A stretch of 24,178 bases of DNA. Origin: a virus. The position numbers and the translations under genes were made by a program. Positions 14,098 through 21,965 of this stretch are shown here, one piece after another (the stretch's first letter is position 1; every line of letters begins with the position of its first letter). The stretch lies in IMG/VR virus record IMGVR_UViG_3300032053_000507, positions 1 to 24,178 of that record; one strand, 5' to 3'. The notes beneath the pieces are model-generated. The model ran no database searches, was not told the origin of the DNA, and saw only the letters and a list, made by a program, of their open reading frames with translations.

Positions 14098-16809
14098 TCA
14101 TCCGCCGATAGCGGCTTCTAGCGTCAATCCGACAACAGTGAGTGGGAGCGGATCGCTCTGCCTGATGTAGATTTGCCCGCCGTTTGACCATGACGGGGTC
14201 AGCATTACAAGCACCTCTTCACTCTTTGGCGTTGGCGCTACGCCGTACGTTTCTGTGGTTCGCTGCTTGTATTCAACAAGGTGATCAGCGTCGGGCCCGA
14301 TGAAGATGCCTGACGACTTTTCAACCTTGATCCAAGCCTTGTTGATGTTCTTCATGCGCCCCTGCCCGAATCCCTCGACGTTCATCGTGAGCGGGAGCGT
14401 TTGGATATCACTTTGAAACGGGAGTCCGACCGAGATGTACGAAGCGGCTCGCGGAAGCGAAACAGTTCCTAACACCACAACTTGCTGCGGAACCACAGCG
14501 CCGTCTGCAAGGATGCTGACCGTCTTGCCTTCAAGGTGATTCAGACCAGTGAAGGTGTCACGAGCAAACGTCCACGAACTCGTTGCGGTGTTGCGAAGAG
14601 CAACGGGAATTGTTCCATCAACCTTGACTTGTGCAACAAACGTCGATGTGGTTCCGATGATCCTGCATCGGTACTGATTTTCCGCTGCATCAGAAAGGAC
14701 GATGGCGTCGTTCAAATCGGTTGCTACAGGAAACAGGAACGTAGCAAGGCTAGCGGTTAGGGTCAGCGTGTCGCTCGGCCCCCACGTTGTGCCTCCGCTC
14801 AACGTCATCGTTCCAGTGACCAACGAGCCGTTGTACTTCAGGCTGCTATCGGTAAAGACCAAATTGAGAATGCTGTTTGCTCGACTTCCAAACCGCTCGA
14901 CGTATCGAACGGTCGATCCGTTGACTTCACGACAGACTACGACGTATACAAAGTCCTCAAATCCTTCTGCGACGGCGCAGCAAGATTCAAACGTGCCGTC
15001 AGTGTCGTGCTGATGCCAAGCGCCAATTTCCTCTTCAGGAACATACGAGAGTCCAAGCATCTTGCCATTGCTTGAAATGAACCACAGGATCTGCTGTGGG
15101 CTCTTGGCAAAGCACATGTCCACAATGTCGAGATTGTCGAAGAGATGCGCTGCACGAAGCGATAGGTCGCCTGTGATGAAGCCTTGTGATTGCCACGAGT
15201 AGCCAAGTTCGCGCACGTGCCCGCCGCGGGAAGAACAGTAAACAACGGTGTTGTTTACGATCTGAGGCTGCACCGTGTTTGCTCCGACGTACGACTGAGG
15301 TCGAACCGAGATAGTCGATGGCGTGATGACGTCGCTGCTTGATGGGCTCACGCGCCACTCCGCAGCGTTTGTCAGCAGCAGCAACTGCGTCAAAGGCACA
15401 ACGTGCCGAATCGTGTTCGATTCGCGAGCCGACACACGAATCGCCACGCGATCAATGTCTGTCGTTGGAATCGAGTACGACATGTCCGATTCAGTTCCCG
15501 ACCGAGTCAGCCACAGATACTGCGGGTCGTTGTCTGTTCCTGCAAACACGCGGCGCTGCTCGTAGTACGAAACAGCCCCAGGATAGTTCCCCGTGGAACT
15601 AAACACCGTGTCGTAGATCGGAGGCGTGATTCCCATGTCGGGCGCAATGTTGTTGTCAGTAAACGAAAGCCCGTCAGTCTGACCGATGTACCCGTACAAA
15701 CCGCTCTGCCGCTTGTAGACGTTGTACCGTTGCGCGCCCGTCGTTCCCCAACTGATTGTGTTGTACGCGCCGTTGATGTACAGGTTGTTGATGACGTTAA
15801 CTGGAACACTTGCTGCGCTTTCTGTACCGCCTGTTGATACCGATGTGACAACGTAATAGTTGTTGATGTCGGAGATACGACTTCCAAATTGGACTCTGCC
15901 GCTGCTTCCTGTGTAGTTAAGAAGGTTTGCATACGTAACAATTGCTCCCGCGTCGTACGTCTTTAAAGAAAACGTACCTGCACCAATGGTGTTAATGACG
16001 TAGAAACCATCAGGAAACACTGCGCCTGAACTTGCTAAACATCCATTAACGTAAACACTGTCGCCAACAACAAATTGATGCGTGGTACTTGCCGTGATAG
16101 TAAATGTTAAAGGCGGGCCGACTGCTATTGTTGCGATCGTTAACTGTTCGCCGCGAGTTGCGGTAATGGATGGTGCAGCAGGCGGGCTAACCGAAGGCAA
16201 AAAGGACACATCGGTAAACGCCCAACGGCTTGATGAATACCGTCGCAATTCAGCAGGCTTGTGAGCGGGGTGCACAAGCGTGATGATGTCCCCGCTCTGC
16301 ACATAGTGAACGTCAAACAATTCGGTAGCGGTGTACGTAGTTGGAATCTCAAAGACAGTGCTTGTTTGCAGATACCAATTTGTTGGGTCAACGTTTGGGG
16401 CTGCGGTTACTGGAGAAATACTAGTCTTGCAGTAGTAGGTGTTCCCTCCATACGTGTACATGTTTCCGACAAGGCTGTTTGTAACAGTCAACACTACTGC
16501 GCCTGCTGTAGTCGTGTTCAGCAGCGTCTTTGCGTTTGTATGGAACCGAATGTAGTTCACACCAAGTTCGATGACCATTGTCTGACTCATCGAGTACGTG
16601 AACGGGATTAGGCGCGCGCGTACCGAACCCTTTGTTTCTCGTACGAAGACAGTGCCTGTTCGATTCTGCGCGGGCCCTTGCGGCATCGCAATAAAGTTTC
16701 GCAGGTAAGCAGCGCCAGTTGAATAGCGGTTGTCGTCGATGCGCCCGTACATGTTCGGCGAAATCTCGCCGCCTGAGAACGAACGATGGTAGTCGCGGGT
16801 ACTCGCCAT
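14098..16809 (-). CDS. Tail tubular protein B, T7 gp12-like nozzle (903 aa)
   Basis: A 903-residue beta-rich protein, longer than T7 gp12 (794 aa). The start is diagnostic: RDYHRSFSGGEISPNMYGR, then AAYLRNFIAMPQGPAQNRTG and RLIPFTYSMSQTMVIELG, the signature of the podoviral tail nozzle. Later landmarks are GAVSYYEQRRVFAGTDNDPQ, SRGGHVRELGYSWQSQGFITG and a C-terminus TPSWSNGGQIYIRQSDPLPL. The protein forms the hexameric distal tube below gp11. Residues about 236-305 carry an extra module (TTHQFVVGDSVYVNG...GFYVINTIGAGTFSLKT) like the HGL modules of the 453-residue protein upstream. The DNA encoding it is locally AT-richer (24 of 60 bases GC at 15961-16020 against 37 of 60 at 15181-15240). The gene starts three bases after the tail tubular A stop. 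Confidence 0.93.
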   Translation of the reverse strand: MASTRDYHRSFSGGEISPNMYGRIDDNRYSTGAAYLRNFIAMPQGPAQNRTGTVFVRETKGSVRARLIPFTYSMSQTMVIELGVNYIRFHTNAKTLLNTTTAGAVVLTVTNSLVGNMYTYGGNTYYCKTSISPVTAAPNVDPTNWYLQTSTVFEIPTTYTATELFDVHYVQSGDIITLVHPAHKPAELRRYSSSRWAFTDVSFLPSVSPPAAPSITATRGEQLTIATIAVGPPLTFTITASTTHQFVVGDSVYVNGCLASSGAVFPDGFYVINTIGAGTFSLKTYDAGAIVTYANLLNYTGSSGRVQFGSRISDINNYYVVTSVSTGGTESAASVPVNVINNLYINGAYNTISWGTTGAQRYNVYKRQSGLYGYIGQTDGLSFTDNNIAPDMGITPPIYDTVFSSTGNYPGAVSYYEQRRVFAGTDNDPQYLWLTRSGTESDMSYSIPTTDIDRVAIRVSARESNTIRHVVPLTQLLLLTNAAEWRVSPSSSDVITPSTISVRPQSYVGANTVQPQIVNNTVVYCSSRGGHVRELGYSWQSQGFITGDLSLRAAHLFDNLDIVDMCFAKSPQQILWFISSNGKMLGLSYVPEEEIGAWHQHDTDGTFESCCAVAEGFEDFVYVVVCREVNGSTVRYVERFGSRANSILNLVFTDSSLKYNGSLVTGTMTLSGGTTWGPSDTLTLTASLATFLFPVATDLNDAIVLSDAAENQYRCRIIGTTSTFVAQVKVDGTIPVALRNTATSSWTFARDTFTGLNHLEGKTVSILADGAVVPQQVVVLGTVSLPRAASYISVGLPFQSDIQTLPLTMNVEGFGQGRMKNINKAWIKVEKSSGIFIGPDADHLVEYKQRTTETYGVAPTPKSEEVLVMLTPSWSNGGQIYIRQSDPLPLTVVGLTLEAAIGG

Positions 16810-16812
16810 GAT

Positions 16813-17493
16813 TTATCGTCCCGAAGTCCAAGGAACCACATGCTCGGGCTTGATGTTTCGCTGTAGCGAGTCAGATTCCTGCGCTTCCTTCAAATACGTC
16901 ATCATCATCTGAAGGCAACGCTTTGCTTCCGCAGCGCCTGCTTCGCCCTTAATGACTGGGCCCGCAAGCATCGACGCAAGGTGCCACGCCAACGTCATCG
17001 TGAACAGCGGGCTGAACAGGTTGGTGTCGAGCACGTGCGCTGTGTATCGCAGCACAGCGTTCTCTTGATTCGTGTACAGAACCTGAGATCCATCCGCTTG
17101 AGTCTCAACCGCGTATGGCTGCGGGATGTATCGACCCGTTTGAATCATTGGGCTGTAGTTGTGCGCGTATACGGGCGCGTCGGTCGGTACAAACTTGACC
17201 GAGTAGTCGTCCGCCACGTCGGGCGGGATCACGGCAATCAGATTGATTGCGTCGCTCGGAAGAAGGTACGCAAACGACCATGTCGATGAATTGTATGCGG
17301 CTAGCGCAATCGCAATTCGCCGCGTCGAAAAGTTCCAAAGGTGCATTTCAAGCAGCGTGTCTCGCGCAATCGGATAGAACCGATGGCAATGGTCTGCTTG
17401 AGCCGAACCTTCGGGCGGATCAATGCTCGACAGTGATGCCGTATCGCCAAGGTAGGCGAGCGCAAGATTGCAGATATCAACTTCGGATGCCAT
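16813..17493 (-). CDS. Tail tubular protein A, T7 gp11-like adaptor (226 aa)
   Basis: A 226-residue protein close in length to T7 gp11 (196 aa). The N-terminal pattern SEVDICNLALAYLGD, then DPPEGSAQADHCHRFYPIAR and LEMHLWNFSTRR, is the well-known start of tail tubular protein A. In the virion twelve copies bind the portal and connect it to the nozzle. The start at 17493 is supported by a strong ribosome site, GGAGGA, three bases upstream. The gene follows the hairpin at 17511-17542 and is the first gene of the tail block; the nozzle gene starts three bases after its stop. Confidence 0.93.
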   Translation of the reverse strand: MASEVDICNLALAYLGDTASLSSIDPPEGSAQADHCHRFYPIARDTLLEMHLWNFSTRRIAIALAAYNSSTWSFAYLLPSDAINLIAVIPPDVADDYSVKFVPTDAPVYAHNYSPMIQTGRYIPQPYAVETQADGSQVLYTNQENAVLRYTAHVLDTNLFSPLFTMTLAWHLASMLAGPVIKGEAGAAEAKRCLQMMMTYLKEAQESDSLQRNIKPEHVVPWTSGR

Positions 17494-17496
17494 TGT

Positions 17497-17502
17497 TCCT
17501 CC
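17497..17502 (-). promoter_or_regulatory. Shine-Dalgarno site of tail tubular A
   Basis: GGAGGA lies three bases before the ATG at 17493. It is one of the two strongest ribosome sites in the window and sits just after the hairpin, consistent with independent re-initiation rather than coupling at this point. Confidence 0.7.
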
Positions 17503-17510
17503 ATTGCAGC

Positions 17511-17542
17511 AGGGGGCGAGCCGTTGTTACGACTCGCCCCCT
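17511..17542 (-). terminator. 13-bp GC-rich hairpin between the head and tail blocks
   Basis: On the transcribed strand the arms AGGGGGCGAGTCG and CGGCTCGCCCCCT pair over 13 bp (one T-G wobble), closing a six-base loop TAACAA. The hairpin falls in the 70-base space between the 54-residue gene and tail tubular A, the longest non-coding gap in the operon. No run of T follows on either strand, so a classical intrinsic terminator is unlikely. A transcript-stabilising or processing stem, or a partial attenuator that lowers tail-gene expression relative to capsid genes, fits better. The pairing is seen directly; the role is inference. Confidence 0.6.
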
Positions 17543-17563
17543 CCTGATTTGCCTCGGATGTGA

Positions 17564-17728
17564 TCACTCTTCGTCGGAAGCGTTGTCCCGTTGCTTGCGC
17601 TTTGCCTTCGGAGATTCCTCTTCGACGGCGTGCAGAATGGTGTCGGGGTCGCCGTTGTACTCAAAGACTTCGCCTTCCTCGCGGATGGTGTTGCCGATAT
17701 AGCACTTGGCCGTGGCGCGTACCTTCAT
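17564..17728 (-). CDS. Small phage protein of 54 aa (DUF7302-like)
   Basis: A 54-codon reading frame, MKVRATAKCYIGNTIREEGE followed by VFEYNGDPDTILHAVEEESP and a Lys/Arg- then Asp/Glu-rich tail ending ASDEE. It has the best ribosome site of the window (AAGGAGG, eight bases before the ATG). The pattern 'M.V.A......G..RE.GEVFE' resembles the small beta-barrel family I recall as DUF7302, common next to capsid and head-completion genes of phages; the name is tentative. It begins 18 bases after the stop of the cement protein gene. The function is unknown; the position suggests a minor head component or assembly factor. Confidence 0.85.
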   Translation of the reverse strand: MKVRATAKCYIGNTIREEGEVFEYNGDPDTILHAVEEESPKAKRKQRDNASDEE

Positions 17729-17736
17729 TGAGAGAT

Positions 17737-17743
17737 CCTCCTT
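17737..17743 (-). promoter_or_regulatory. Strong Shine-Dalgarno site of the 54-aa gene
   Basis: AAGGAGG, fully complementary to the 16S rRNA 3' end, stands eight bases before the ATG at 17728. It decides that this short frame is a real gene. Confidence 0.8.
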
Positions 17744-17746
17744 GGA

Positions 17747-18277
17747 TTAAGTGACCGTGAAACCCGAACCGTAGAACTTCTGAGAGTCGTAGATATCGGT
17801 CACGATGTCAACATACACCTTGCCTTGTCCCAAGGCAGTTGTAACGCCATTGGTGTACCTAATTTGAAGGTAACGGTAGGTAGTGCCAAGGGATCGAAGT
17901 CGTGGATTGATGCGCGCCACAAAATGGCGACCCGAAACACCGAGGTCGCCCGTAACAGCAGTCGTTGTAAGAGTGCCGAACGTGCCAACCACAATAGCAT
18001 TAGTGGCGGCAAGATCGTCAGACATGATGACATCGATGGTGACGCCATTGCCTAGTGTCGTGTTTGTTGCAACGGTAAGGACGGCAAACAAATCTTCGCC
18101 CTCGCCAATATCGCGCATCTGAGTAGTGGTGGTTCCACCCGATACGTTGGTTGGGTTGCGAAGATCCAACGCGTTTTCTGAGTAGTAGGCAAGGTTAGCG
18201 GTGACTGTCAGCGTTTGCGGAGTGTCAACTCCTGCAACCAGTGTTCCACTAAGACGAGTGAGTTGGTCATTAATCAT
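17747..18277 (-). CDS. Capsid cement/decoration protein, Bbp16-like (176 aa)
   Basis: A 176-residue beta-rich protein immediately downstream of the major capsid gene. Landmarks are AYYSENALDLRNPT, RDIGEGEDLFAVLTV, RYLQIRYTN and the C-terminal YGSGFTV. Lack of Cys and high Thr/Val content suit a small jelly-roll. The combination 'D...RDIG.G..L.......RYL...Y........YASGFTV' is what I recall of the Bbp16 cement protein of Bordetella phage BPP-1 and its relatives, which sits on the capsid surface and stabilises the shell. The start is supported by GGAAGGGAA about eight bases upstream. The gap to the capsid gene is 21 bases. Confidence 0.8.
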   Translation of the reverse strand: MINDQLTRLSGTLVAGVDTPQTLTVTANLAYYSENALDLRNPTNVSGGTTTTQMRDIGEGEDLFAVLTVATNTTLGNGVTIDVIMSDDLAATNAIVVGTFGTLTTTAVTGDLGVSGRHFVARINPRLRSLGTTYRYLQIRYTNGVTTALGQGKVYVDIVTDIYDSQKFYGSGFTVT

Positions 18278-18298
18278 GTGTGTATTCCCTTCCGTCGT

Positions 18299-19330
18299 TT
18301 AGGAAACGACTGCTTCAGTGTTGAGGATGGCATCGACGCGACGGAGAGGCACGCCAAGGAACGATAGCCACGAGTATGGCATTCCGAACTGCGACAGACC
18401 TTCGTTGACCTTGAGAACGTACTGGCTCTTGTCGAGGGCCATGATGCTCAGTCCGCTGTGGACTGTGCGGTTCATGTAGAAACACGCCTTGCCCATGCTC
18501 ATGTTTGGAACACGGTAGAGAGCGCGCGCCATCAACTTGATGAGCGCGGTGCTTGCGGTGGACGCCTGTACACCCGACTGAGCAAGCAGAAGGCTTGGCT
18601 CAATGTTGCAGATACGAACGACGTAGCGCCAGTCCTTGACGACGAGACCGTTCTTCCACTGATAGCGGGTTGCGTACGCCTGAAGACGAGTGCCGTCCGA
18701 GTTGTACACGGTCTGCTCGCCGAGATCCTCGTGGATCAGACCTGCCTTGCTTCCCTTCGGGAACGGGCAGTACACAGTGTTGTCGCCCCACACGCAGAGG
18801 TAGACCGAAGTCTGCGACGTAGGAGTGCCACCGCCTGCGCTGATAACGTTCTGCGAGTTGCCTGCGCCCGTCAACGCCGAGTAGCGCGTTGCAAGACCAA
18901 GGAACTGCTTTGCGTCAGTGGCAGGGTTGCCGTAGAACATCGTGTTTGCTTGAGTCTGATTCATTGCCTCAAGGAACGCGGTGTCCTCGGACAAGCGGAA
19001 CTGAGCGGTGTTGCCGTTCAGCATCGCAAGATCCTTGTCCACCTCAGAACGGGCTTCAAGGATGCCGCAAGCCTCATCGACCTGTGCGGTCGTGCTCTTG
19101 CTGCTCGGGATACCTTGATTGAGCGCGCGCCAGTACACGGTCGGAAGACCCGTGCGGATGACGACTCGCTCGCCCGTTGGAAGGTTGCCCTCCTTGAAGA
19201 CGGCGTCCTCAAGGATTTCGTTGCTCTGCGAGAGAAGTTCGGCGACGATTGGAATGCGACCATCGGGATCGCAACGCTTCGCCCAATCAGCGAGCGTCAG
19301 ATTGTTGGTTGAAAGTGCTTGTGCTGCCAT
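18299..19330 (-). CDS. Major capsid protein, Bbp17-like (343 aa)
   Basis: A 343-residue protein with the highly conserved N-terminal part of the podoviral capsid family seen in BPP-1 (Bbp17) and relatives: LTLADWAKRCDPDGR, NEILEDAVFKEGNLPTGER, TGLPTVYWRALNQGIPSSK and VDEACGILEARSEVDKDLA, followed by FLEAMNQTQANTMFYGN, FPKGSKAGLIHEDLG and VVKDWRYVVRICNIEPS. The HK97-type fold is inferred from the family. The gene is flanked by the scaffold upstream and the cement protein downstream, the usual order. An AAGGATTTAAGG purine-rich leader lies just before the ATG in a 30-base gap. No fusion, truncation or frameshift is visible. Confidence 0.95.
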   Translation of the reverse strand: MAAQALSTNNLTLADWAKRCDPDGRIPIVAELLSQSNEILEDAVFKEGNLPTGERVVIRTGLPTVYWRALNQGIPSSKSTTAQVDEACGILEARSEVDKDLAMLNGNTAQFRLSEDTAFLEAMNQTQANTMFYGNPATDAKQFLGLATRYSALTGAGNSQNVISAGGGTPTSQTSVYLCVWGDNTVYCPFPKGSKAGLIHEDLGEQTVYNSDGTRLQAYATRYQWKNGLVVKDWRYVVRICNIEPSLLLAQSGVQASTASTALIKLMARALYRVPNMSMGKACFYMNRTVHSGLSIMALDKSQYVLKVNEGLSQFGMPYSWLSFLGVPLRRVDAILNTEAVVS

Positions 19331-19360
19331 TTGCCTTAAATCCTTGTTCTAGGTGTGAAA

Positions 19361-20029
19361 TCAAGTGTTGTACATTGCCGCTGCCTGCGAATTGAAGTCG
19401 CGCGGGGCACCCTTTGATGGGGTTGACCCGTTTGACGATCCGACGAAGCGGTCTTCTGAAATGGACTGTCCTGCTCGAAACATGAACCGAACAAGTTCGG
19501 GATGGTTTCCAAGACCTGACTCGTTAAGCAGTGTGCGCAATTCAGGGGTGCCAAACGAGTCCAGCGCCCTCTTTGCGGTTACAAGGTTCTCGTTGAGTTT
19601 GTCACCACCGAACTCCTTGTCTGACCGCGACGACTCCGTCCACTGAGAACGGAGAGCCTCCAGTTGTGCAGCCTGACGTTCCGCCATCTTTGGCGCAACG
19701 CGGTCGAGCACCTTCTGCGCAGATTCCTGCGATAGGTTGAGTTCCTTGGCAACTTCCGAGAATGATCCAATCACCTCGGCGTCGAATTCTCGGCCTTCAG
19801 GGGCTTTAAACTCGTACTTCTCGGGAGCGTTGTTTGACGTCTCCGTCTTGTTGCTATTGGACTCCGCATTGCGTGCGGCATCTGCCGACGCTTGCGTCTG
19901 ATCGCCTGAACCCTTCTGCTGATTGCCGTACAACGCCTCAGCCGTCGCTGCGGGGATGCCCGACATTGGACTAGATGGGTTGCCGCTTGTTGTTGTCGCG
20001 GCGTCACTCATCGTTGTTTGTTCGTTCAT
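19361..20029 (-). CDS. Probable capsid assembly scaffolding protein (222 aa)
   Basis: A 222-residue, charged protein directly upstream of the capsid gene. The first 65 residues are low-complexity (Ser, Thr, Asn, Gln, Ala), as usual in scaffolds; then come YEFKAPEGREFDAEVIGSFS, a helix VAKELNLSQESAQKVLDRV, coiled-coil AERQAAQLEALRSQW, and DKEFGGDKLNENLVTAKRAL with GTPELRTLLNESGLGNHPEL. I recognise this pattern from scaffold-position proteins of BPP-1-like and other podoviruses. The ATG at 20029 is preferred over the one at 20011 because AAAGGA stands before it and the latter has no ribosome site; the choice makes a 26-base overlap with the Bbp19-like gene. Some relatives may carry protease activity, but no catalytic motif is seen. 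Confidence 0.85.
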   Translation of the reverse strand: MNEQTTMSDAATTTSGNPSSPMSGIPAATAEALYGNQQKGSGDQTQASADAARNAESNSNKTETSNNAPEKYEFKAPEGREFDAEVIGSFSEVAKELNLSQESAQKVLDRVAPKMAERQAAQLEALRSQWTESSRSDKEFGGDKLNENLVTAKRALDSFGTPELRTLLNESGLGNHPELVRFMFRAGQSISEDRFVGSSNGSTPSKGAPRDFNSQAAAMYNT

Positions 20030-20333
20030 TCATCGATTCCTTTATCATCAAGGGGTACTGTTCTGAGCAGAGCGCGTGCACCATCGCCATCAGTCGAAGC
20101 CCGTAGTTCCTGTTCCCTTCGGCGAACGCCATCTGCATGGAGTTTGTGTTGAAGGTTGAGCGGAACACGCCTGCTTGATCTAGAAGTCGCCACACGATGC
20201 GGCGACCACGCTTGTTTGCCATCAGCCATTTGACATCAGACTCCTCTGCCTCACGCAGCAACCGCAACTGCATGTCCTTGTCGGACTTGCCGCGTTCCTG
20301 CGCCTTGAGGTCAAGAGGGTCGTAGTTGCTCAT
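20004..20333 (-). CDS. Bbp19-like phage protein (109 aa)
   Basis: A 109-residue helical protein with the very conserved core DVKWLMANKRGRRIVWRLLD, QAGVFRSTFNTNSMQMAFAE and GNRNYGLRLMAM. This is the Bbp19 family, found next to scaffold and capsid genes in many podoviruses and some siphoviruses; its function is unknown but the position implies a role in head assembly. Its ATG overlaps the stop of the 453-residue gene by ATGA (20330-20333), and its own 3' end overlaps the scaffold gene by 26 bases, so all three should be translated in a coupled way. No Shine-Dalgarno is visible before it. Confidence 0.9.
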   Translation of the reverse strand: MSNYDPLDLKAQERGKSDKDMQLRLLREAEESDVKWLMANKRGRRIVWRLLDQAGVFRSTFNTNSMQMAFAEGNRNYGLRLMAMVHALCSEQYPLMIKESMNERTNNDE

Positions 20334-21691
20334 TCGACGGTCACGTCGTAATAATCAAGAGAAGTCCAAGTATTTGCCAACGCTGCTCCGTTTTGAACCA
20401 AAGTCGCCGTCAACGTTGTGTCTGCTGTTGCGTAGTTTACAGACGAAATAGTTGTAGTTGTGTTTGCACTTACACCATGACCGCTCATTGCTGATGTGGT
20501 GGTCACAACTTGCGTTGGGCCGTTTGCTACAATGATCTTGTTGAGCATCAAGCAGCCCGTGCCGCTAAATGTTTGTTGATAAATAGTGCCGCCCGCGTAA
20601 GTCACAGTAAACGTTCCAACTGCCAACGATGGGTTAGAAACAAGCATGTTGACTTCTAATCGACCCGTACGCGTCAGTGTTCCCGCAGGAATAGTGACGG
20701 AAGCAAGCGTCGCCGTGCCGCCCGAACCCGCGGTTCCTTCACAAACCACAACAAGCGCGGTTCCGTAGAAACTTGACGCAGTGTGCGTTCCTGCTCCTGC
20801 AAGCGTAAACACAATCGGCGTTCCGCCCGCGGTTGCAGAGATCTGCAAGGTGTTTGCATTAACAACTTTTACAACGTAGTAAGTTGTGAGAAGTGCAAGC
20901 GAAGCAGGAAGCGTGCTTGAAGTTGTGAATCGGATTGCATCTCCGACCAGTAGACCGTGCGTAGTCCAAGTCAACGACGTGGACACGGGGTACATCGTGA
21001 ACGTGCCCGAGCCGTTGTCTCCTGTAGCAGTAGTCTGATAGACCTCAGGCCCACCCGCGCTTGTCGAGATCGTGAACCGATCCGACGCAGTTCCTGGCGT
21101 AAGATGTTGAATTACTCTGCTGACGTAGTAGGTCGTAGGCGTCGGAGTGTTTGTAAGTGGGGACGGAAGCACGGGAGTTCCCGTTGTCGCCGTGAACTGC
21201 ATTGCATCCCCAGGAACAAGCCCGTGCGAAGCAAGAATGACGGTCATCGGCGCGCCGTTTGTCGGCGAAGCAGTGACCTGACCCACAATCTTGTTGTCGG
21301 CGCCGAACGTCACGACGCTGCCCGCGCTTCCCATAGTTGCCGTGCCACTGTTGTACCGCACGTTTACGGTGATCTTTGGGGTTGGAGTGGTGTCAATTGC
21401 CGTAATTACGGCAGGGGCTGCGGTTCCTCCTGTCCAATTGAGGTACACCGACCTACCGACAGCCGAAAGTGACGTCAAGCCATGCGCGTTTGTAGTGATA
21501 ATGCGCAGAAGCCCTCCACTGGCTTCCCACGTGACCGCTCCCGTTGCCGCAGGAAAGGTTAAGACAAGCGGGCTCGTCGAGTGAAACCCGAGCGGGTAGA
21601 ACCGCTGCACGCCCGTTGAACTTACAACGCCTGCAATGTTGTTTGATGAGTCGTCAACAAGGAAAGGGCTGTTCTGTGCAAATGATTTCAT
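20330..21691 (-). CDS. Beta-rich fibre or decoration protein with three repeated HGL modules (453 aa)
   Basis: A 453-residue Thr/Val/Gly/Ala-rich protein with few charged residues, almost certainly all-beta. The N-terminus FLVDDSSNNIAGVVSSTGVQ looks like a virion attachment segment. Three modules about 86-90 residues apart start with an HGL motif near residues 69 (NAHGLTSLSAVGRSVYLNW), 155 (ASHGLVPGDAMQFTATTG) and 245 (TTHGLLVGDAIRFTTSS), the last two continuing with TTYYV. The C-terminal part (about 310-453) is a separate, jelly-roll-like domain. Such modules occur in phage tail and fibre proteins. The gene lies between the portal and the capsid genes, unusual for a receptor-binding protein, so a head fibre or decoration role is equally possible. 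Not identified by name. Confidence 0.85.
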   Translation of the reverse strand: MKSFAQNSPFLVDDSSNNIAGVVSSTGVQRFYPLGFHSTSPLVLTFPAATGAVTWEASGGLLRIITTNAHGLTSLSAVGRSVYLNWTGGTAAPAVITAIDTTPTPKITVNVRYNSGTATMGSAGSVVTFGADNKIVGQVTASPTNGAPMTVILASHGLVPGDAMQFTATTGTPVLPSPLTNTPTPTTYYVSRVIQHLTPGTASDRFTISTSAGGPEVYQTTATGDNGSGTFTMYPVSTSLTWTTHGLLVGDAIRFTTSSTLPASLALLTTYYVVKVVNANTLQISATAGGTPIVFTLAGAGTHTASSFYGTALVVVCEGTAGSGGTATLASVTIPAGTLTRTGRLEVNMLVSNPSLAVGTFTVTYAGGTIYQQTFSGTGCLMLNKIIVANGPTQVVTTTSAMSGHGVSANTTTTISSVNYATADTTLTATLVQNGAALANTWTSLDYYDVTVE

Positions 21692-21700
21692 GTTGTTTGC

Positions 21701-21955
21701 TCAATAGAGGGCGATCAGCAAAGTTGCTGTAGTCACAGTAACGATAGTATTAGTTGCACGGATCGGAAGAATTGTTCCCACGGGCACGGCTGTAAACAGA
21801 ACTGAGTCGCCGTTTGACATAATCGCCTGAATGTTGCCCGCTCCTCCGACATAAATCCCCCTGCACAAAGTGAAAGAAGTGGCAATCGTAATAGGAACAG
21901 CAAACGAGTAACTGTTGATCGTGTCGGACGCGGTAAAGCCTGTCGGGAGTGCCAT
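21701..21955 (-). CDS. Small spike-base-like virion protein (84 aa)
   Basis: An 84-residue beta-rich protein. The pattern TLCRGIYVGGAGNIQAIMSN, then SVLFTAVPVGTILPIRATN and ending in LLIALY, matches my memory of the 'spike base protein, RCAP_Rcc01079' family of gene transfer agents and phages, small proteins near tail or head spikes. It starts ten bases after the preceding stop, with TAAGGA (stop and ribosome site fused) before the ATG, and is followed after nine bases by the fibre/decoration gene. The pair may build one surface structure. The family name is from memory; the virion location is inference. Confidence 0.75.
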   Translation of the reverse strand: MALPTGFTASDTINSYSFAVPITIATSFTLCRGIYVGGAGNIQAIMSNGDSVLFTAVPVGTILPIRATNTIVTVTTATLLIALY

Positions 21956-21965
21956 CGTTTGTTCC

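Noticed and set aside
17543-17563. Intrinsic terminator with U-tract after the hairpin
   Set aside because: The bases next to the stem on both strands are mixed, with no run of T, so the hairpin is not a classical rho-independent terminator.
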